NCBI RefSeq assembly: GCF_900106805.1
Contig: NZ_FNNP01000012.1
Location: forward strand, 1-64,000
Source of the DNA: Ruegeria halocynthiae
GTDB lineage: Bacteria; Pseudomonadota; Alphaproteobacteria; Rhodobacterales; Rhodobacteraceae
Reading direction: 5' to 3'
Length of the DNA stretch: 64,000 nt
The notes beneath the pieces are model-generated. The model had not been told where the DNA came from, did not search any database, and worked only from the letters and a program-made list of their open reading frames with translations. Made by a program: the position numbers and the translations under genes. This document shows, piece by piece, positions 60,955 through 64,000 of the stretch. The number at the start of each line of letters is the position of its first letter. Position 1 is the first letter of the stretch.

Positions 60955-61785
60955 CTAGTGCCGCTGCGCGATAATCTCGGCATATTCCGATGAAATGCAC
61001 AGCGTTTCATTGGTAGAGATATCGAATGTCTTGATTAGCGCCATAATGTCATTACGCAGTGCGGCTTGTCCTTCTGTATCCAGAGCGTCAAAGGCCTTTT
61101 GCATGGGACCGTAGAACGTTCGGAAGTACTCCAGAAAGTGTTCCGCTGATCTGTAACGGAACATGAAGTTCTTGCGTCTGAACGACGTAATATCACAATT
61201 AACACCGAGGGTGTCTTCGACCCAGTTCTGGCTTCCCCACAGAGCTGGCGATTGTACGCCAGCGGGTGGCGGCACATGCTTGCCAATTGTTTTGAACAAC
61301 AGGCCGATAAAACTCTCAGGTGTCCAGTTAGCCATGCCGATCTTGCCGCCATGTTTCACGACGCGCTGCAGCTCCGCTGCAGATTGCTGTTGATTTGGCG
61401 TGAACATTACCCCGAACGTCGACACGACGGCATCAAATGACTGATCTTTGAAGGGCAGGTTTTCCGCATCAGCGACCTTGTAGGTGACAAATAGATCTTC
61501 TGCCTTGGCTCTCTGGCTGCTGGCTTCTAGCAGGGCCTCGACATAATCAGTCGAGGTGACATTGCAAAAGCGCCGCGCGAAGGCCAGTGTGGCGTTACCA
61601 TTCCCGGCCGCAACATCAAGCACTTTGGCATCCGGCATCATATCCATGGCCTCGGCAAGTTCTTCGCCAGTGATCTGGAGCGTCACCCCAACTTTGCTGT
61701 AATCGCCTGACCCCCAAGCGACGTTTTGCTTGGCCTTGATTGAAGTGAAATCCGTTGTGGAATCGATTGCAGTTTGAATACCCAT
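60955..61785 (-). CDS. class I SAM-dependent methyltransferase (UbiE/Methyltransf_11 type)
   Basis: 276 residues. SAM motif I VLDVAAGNGNATLAFA near residue 54, motif II TSTDYVEALLEAS, then AENLPFKDQSFDAVVSTFGVMF. The C-terminal FRYRSAEHFLEYFRTFYGPM is typical of a group of stand-alone methyltransferases often called after phytoene/ubiquinone methylases. The substrate is unknown. It lies 75 bases downstream of the alpha/beta hydrolase gene on the same strand. Confidence 0.83.
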   Translation of the reverse strand: MGIQTAIDSTTDFTSIKAKQNVAWGSGDYSKVGVTLQITGEELAEAMDMMPDAKVLDVAAGNGNATLAFARRFCNVTSTDYVEALLEASSQRAKAEDLFVTYKVADAENLPFKDQSFDAVVSTFGVMFTPNQQQSAAELQRVVKHGGKIGMANWTPESFIGLLFKTIGKHVPPPAGVQSPALWGSQNWVEDTLGVNCDITSFRRKNFMFRYRSAEHFLEYFRTFYGPMQKAFDALDTEGQAALRNDIMALIKTFDISTNETLCISSEYAEIIAQRH

Positions 61786-61860
61786 TTCTTGTTCCTCTTG
61801 GCTGTTGCTAGCTTGACACCAGCGGTTGAATTCCTGGCTGCGACATAGCGTGCAGACGGC

Positions 61861-62700
61861 TTATGCAGCTTCCCGTTCCGGCCAGCTGATGTTAAGGACG
61901 GGCCGTTCTGCACTGGCCACGTGCTCAAGTATTCTCGAATTGGTCCACTTGGGCTGAAAAACCGGCGCCATGTGGCCTAGCTCTGGCAGCAATGCGATCC
62001 GTGCGTTTGGCAATGCCTTGGCGATAGCGACCGACACATGCTGGGTGATCTCAGGCGATTCCAGGCCGGTCATAACCAACGTGGGAACTTCGAGACTGGA
62101 CAGATCCTTCAGCGTCCAGCTTTCAGCAAACCCGTTGGCAAAATCGGTCATGATTGAAACGATCTGCTGAGCGAAGCGGGTTTGAGCGGGAACGGGAAGC
62201 GCATCCCAGAACCCCTGTTCATTCCAGAAGTCCAGAAAATGACGCATCCCAGCTGCGGCGTCGCCATCTGCAGCCGCAGCCGTCACTACGCCAGATAGCA
62301 ATTGGATCTGACTGAACAGTTGCCGACTGACCGAGTCCCCATGCTTGAGAAAATGAAAGGTCGCAGGTTCGTAGACAGTCAGGCTTTTCACAAGATCGGG
62401 ACGCATCAGCGCGATCTTGATGGCGACACCTCCCCCATTGGAATGACCAACCAGATGTACGGCGCGTCCTATGGCCTCAATTTCCCGGATCACGGGGATT
62501 GCTGAAACCGCCGCTCCTTTCTGTGTGAAGTCTCCGACCAGAGGGGCGCTGCCATAGCCGGGCAGATCGAAAGCATGAACTTCAAAGCGGCCTTCCAGAT
62601 CCGCTGCCAACTGGCCCCATTGTCCTCCATTCGATGCAGAAGAATGTAACGCAACAATAGGTGCGTTTGTCGTTTCAGTAGGTTTAAATGAAATAGTCAT
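61861..62700 (-). CDS. alpha/beta hydrolase
   Basis: 279 residues. Triad: GHSNGGGVA (Ser elbow near residue 90), the Asp probably in the LVMTGLESPE region, and His in PELGHMAPVFQP. HSSASNGGQW forms the oxyanion part. It is unrelated in detail to the hydrolase at 51867. It is the first gene of a minus-strand pair with a methyltransferase and is divergent from the PAS protein. Substrate unknown. Confidence 0.83.
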   Translation of the reverse strand: MTISFKPTETTNAPIVALHSSASNGGQWGQLAADLEGRFEVHAFDLPGYGSAPLVGDFTQKGAAVSAIPVIREIEAIGRAVHLVGHSNGGGVAIKIALMRPDLVKSLTVYEPATFHFLKHGDSVSRQLFSQIQLLSGVVTAAAADGDAAAGMRHFLDFWNEQGFWDALPVPAQTRFAQQIVSIMTDFANGFAESWTLKDLSSLEVPTLVMTGLESPEITQHVSVAIAKALPNARIALLPELGHMAPVFQPKWTNSRILEHVASAERPVLNISWPEREAA

Positions 62701-62947
62701 CGTATTTACCCAATTGCTTTAGCGATGGGCAATAACTGACCTTCCAATGTTTCAATGTGATTTCTGAAAGCAGCGCAAAATGTTTCATTTGTAGCTATGT
62801 GAACCAGGTCACTCAACGTGCTATCCGCCTAGAATAAAAACATATTATCAACTGACACTGGAACGGAATCGCATACACTGAAACAATTGAAACACTAGGC
62901 TAGAATTTTGAAATGGCACTGAAACAATGATATCTTAAAAGTTCAGG
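62701..62947. promoter_or_regulatory. divergent spacer with five TGTTTCA/TGAAACA heptamers
   Basis: TGTTTCA at 62748-62754 and 62781-62787, and TGAAACA at 62879-62885, 62888-62894 and 62920-62926. Two copies face one divergent gene and three face the other. The spacer is AT-rich, unlike its surroundings. The arrangement looks like a multi-site operator or a nucleation region for a repressor. Confidence 0.5.
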
Positions 62948-64000
62948 ATGACGACGGGTAAGGCAAACGATCTGGAAGAAGTCGAGAAGGCAAGAGACCT
63001 TCTTCGAGACGCCATTGAAGCGCTCAAGGAAGGGTTCGCCCTTTACGATGACGATCGTCGACTTGTCATGTTCAATCAAAGATATGCCGAGATGAACAAA
63101 GGGGTCGCGGACCTGCTGGAACCGGGCCTGGACTGGGAAATACTGATGCGGGAAACCGCGCGCCGGGGGATCTATGCCGACGCCATAGGCAACGAACAGC
63201 AATGGGTTTCAGACCGGCTGGCCAACGGTATCGAGTTCATTCAGGACTATGAATTGACCGAAACTGACGGGCGGACCTATCTGGTTTCCGTACATCCGAC
63301 GGAACTCGGCGGCTTTGTTGTCACGCGCGAAGATATTACCGCCCGAAAGCAGGCCGAAGTCGAAGAACGCGACGGTGATATTCTGATCCGTAAGGTTCTG
63401 GATGCCAGCTCGGCAATTGTTACCATGGCGCGAATCGGTGACGGTCAGATTTTGTACCGCACACCCGCCGCCCTTCAGATGTTCGGCCCGGCGCGGTCAG
63501 CAAGAGAGCATTACCTCAGGCCAGAAGAGCGCGCGGATTTTATCACTTTGCTTTTGGCTGATGGACAGGTGAAGGACTATAAACTTGATCTGGTTAACGC
63601 GGAAGGGAAAACCTTTCCCGCCTCGATTTCATCTCAGTTGATTGACTACAAAGGCGAAGAAGTCATCGTTACCAGCATTATCGATCTGACGGTTCAAAAA
63701 GAGGCGGACGCCCTCATCCGTCAGGTTATGGAGGCCTATCCTGCCGCCATCAACATGACACATGCCGAAACCGGTGACGTGCTTTTCGCAACGCCGGAAA
63801 TCAGAGCGTTGTTTGGGGACTCCAAAAACTCAAAATCGTATTATGCAGACCCTAACGAGCGTGAACGCTATCTGAATGCTCTGCGACAGGCGGGCTGGCT
63901 GAAAGACCGGCGCATGGAGTTTATCGACGTCAATGGGCGGACGTTCTGGGCTGCGGATTCATCCCGCCTTATCGAGTTTAATGGTGAAGAAGTCATCGTT
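62948..64000 (+). CDS. multi-PAS sensory protein, 5' part (runs off the window)
   Basis: 351 codons are open from ATG 62948 to the end of the window without a stop. The first PAS domain shows LKEGFALYDDDRRLVMFNQRYAEM, the PAS_7 pattern, and ends TREDITARKQAEVEERD. At least two more PAS-like units follow (ILYRTPAALQMFG; VLFATPEIRALFG). The output domain lies beyond the window; PAS proteins of this type end in an adenylate cyclase or a histidine kinase. The ribosome site (TTCAGG) is weak. Confidence 0.8.
   Translation, partial: MTTGKANDLEEVEKARDLLRDAIEALKEGFALYDDDRRLVMFNQRYAEMNKGVADLLEPGLDWEILMRETARRGIYADAIGNEQQWVSDRLANGIEFIQDYELTETDGRTYLVSVHPTELGGFVVTREDITARKQAEVEERDGDILIRKVLDASSAIVTMARIGDGQILYRTPAALQMFGPARSAREHYLRPEERADFITLLLADGQVKDYKLDLVNAEGKTFPASISSQLIDYKGEEVIVTSIIDLTVQKEADALIRQVMEAYPAAINMTHAETGDVLFATPEIRALFGDSKNSKSYYADPNERERYLNALRQAGWLKDRRMEFIDVNGRTFWAADSSRLIEFNGEEVIV

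Noticed and set aside
1..64000. CRISPR arrays, tRNA and rRNA genes
   Set aside because: No regularly spaced repeats and no tRNA- or rRNA-like sequences were noticed on reading; no covariance search could be run.

Overview
The window looks like chromosomal DNA of a marine Roseobacter-group alphaproteobacterium (Rhodobacteraceae). The basis is the family content (N-methylglutamate pathway, DUF3445-type dimethylamine monooxygenase, serine cycle, FolD-type C1 oxidation), the GC-rich codon use and the dense ATGA-coupled operons. This is an inference from gene content, not from a marker gene. I see no rRNA, tRNA or CRISPR array.

Region A (about 1-32.8 kb) is a methylated-amine and one-carbon assimilation block. 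It begins with a decayed chorismate mutase gene, folD and a coupled, catalytically degenerate FolD-like protein, an EamA transporter and a truncated haemoglobin. The minus strand then carries mgsABC (N-methylglutamate synthase), gmaS (gamma-glutamylmethylamide synthetase), an Amt-type transporter with a small membrane partner, and a class I amidotransferase with a nonsense codon. Facing them on the plus strand is dmmDABC (dimethylamine monooxygenase and a GcvT-like protein), followed by two regulators (XRE-cupin and GlxA-type AraC). Next come mgdABCD (sarcosine-oxidase-like N-methylglutamate dehydrogenase) and a one-directional serine cycle run: sga, mtkA, mtkB, hprA, ppc, glyA, mcl, gckA. A LuxR-type regulator with a degenerate receiver domain is divergent from sga. 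The logic is: dimethylamine to methylamine plus formaldehyde; methylamine to gamma-glutamylmethylamide to N-methylglutamate to methylene-THF; FolD oxidises methylene-THF or GlyA feeds it into the serine cycle. A shared TTTCCTG-type motif lies in front of several of these units.

Region B (about 32.9-54.6 kb) is accessory DNA. Two nearly identical IS5-family elements (34652-35749, broken; 53292-54391, intact) lie in the same orientation and bracket about 17.5 kb, giving a composite-transposon-like layout. A truncated serine recombinase and a DUF4274-like protein lie just outside on the left. The cargo is a catabolic island under a LacI-type regulator: a sugar-type ABC importer, five SnoaL/NTF2-fold proteins (four of them long, two-domain), a HisD/HpsN-like dehydrogenase, an SDR, a cupin, a MetE-like methyltransferase barrel, an alpha/beta hydrolase, an RraA-like aldolase, an amidohydrolase and a thioesterase cut by the IS. 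I do not recognise this combination as a described pathway. It is the best candidate for an undescribed system in the window.

Region C (about 54.6-64 kb) holds mdeR-mdeA-mdeB (Lrp-type regulator, methionine gamma-lyase, AceE-like 2-oxobutyrate E1), a decayed SnoaL-like gene, a truncated haemoglobin-adenylate cyclase operon, an alpha/beta hydrolase-methyltransferase pair, and the 5' part of a multi-PAS sensory protein that runs off the end.
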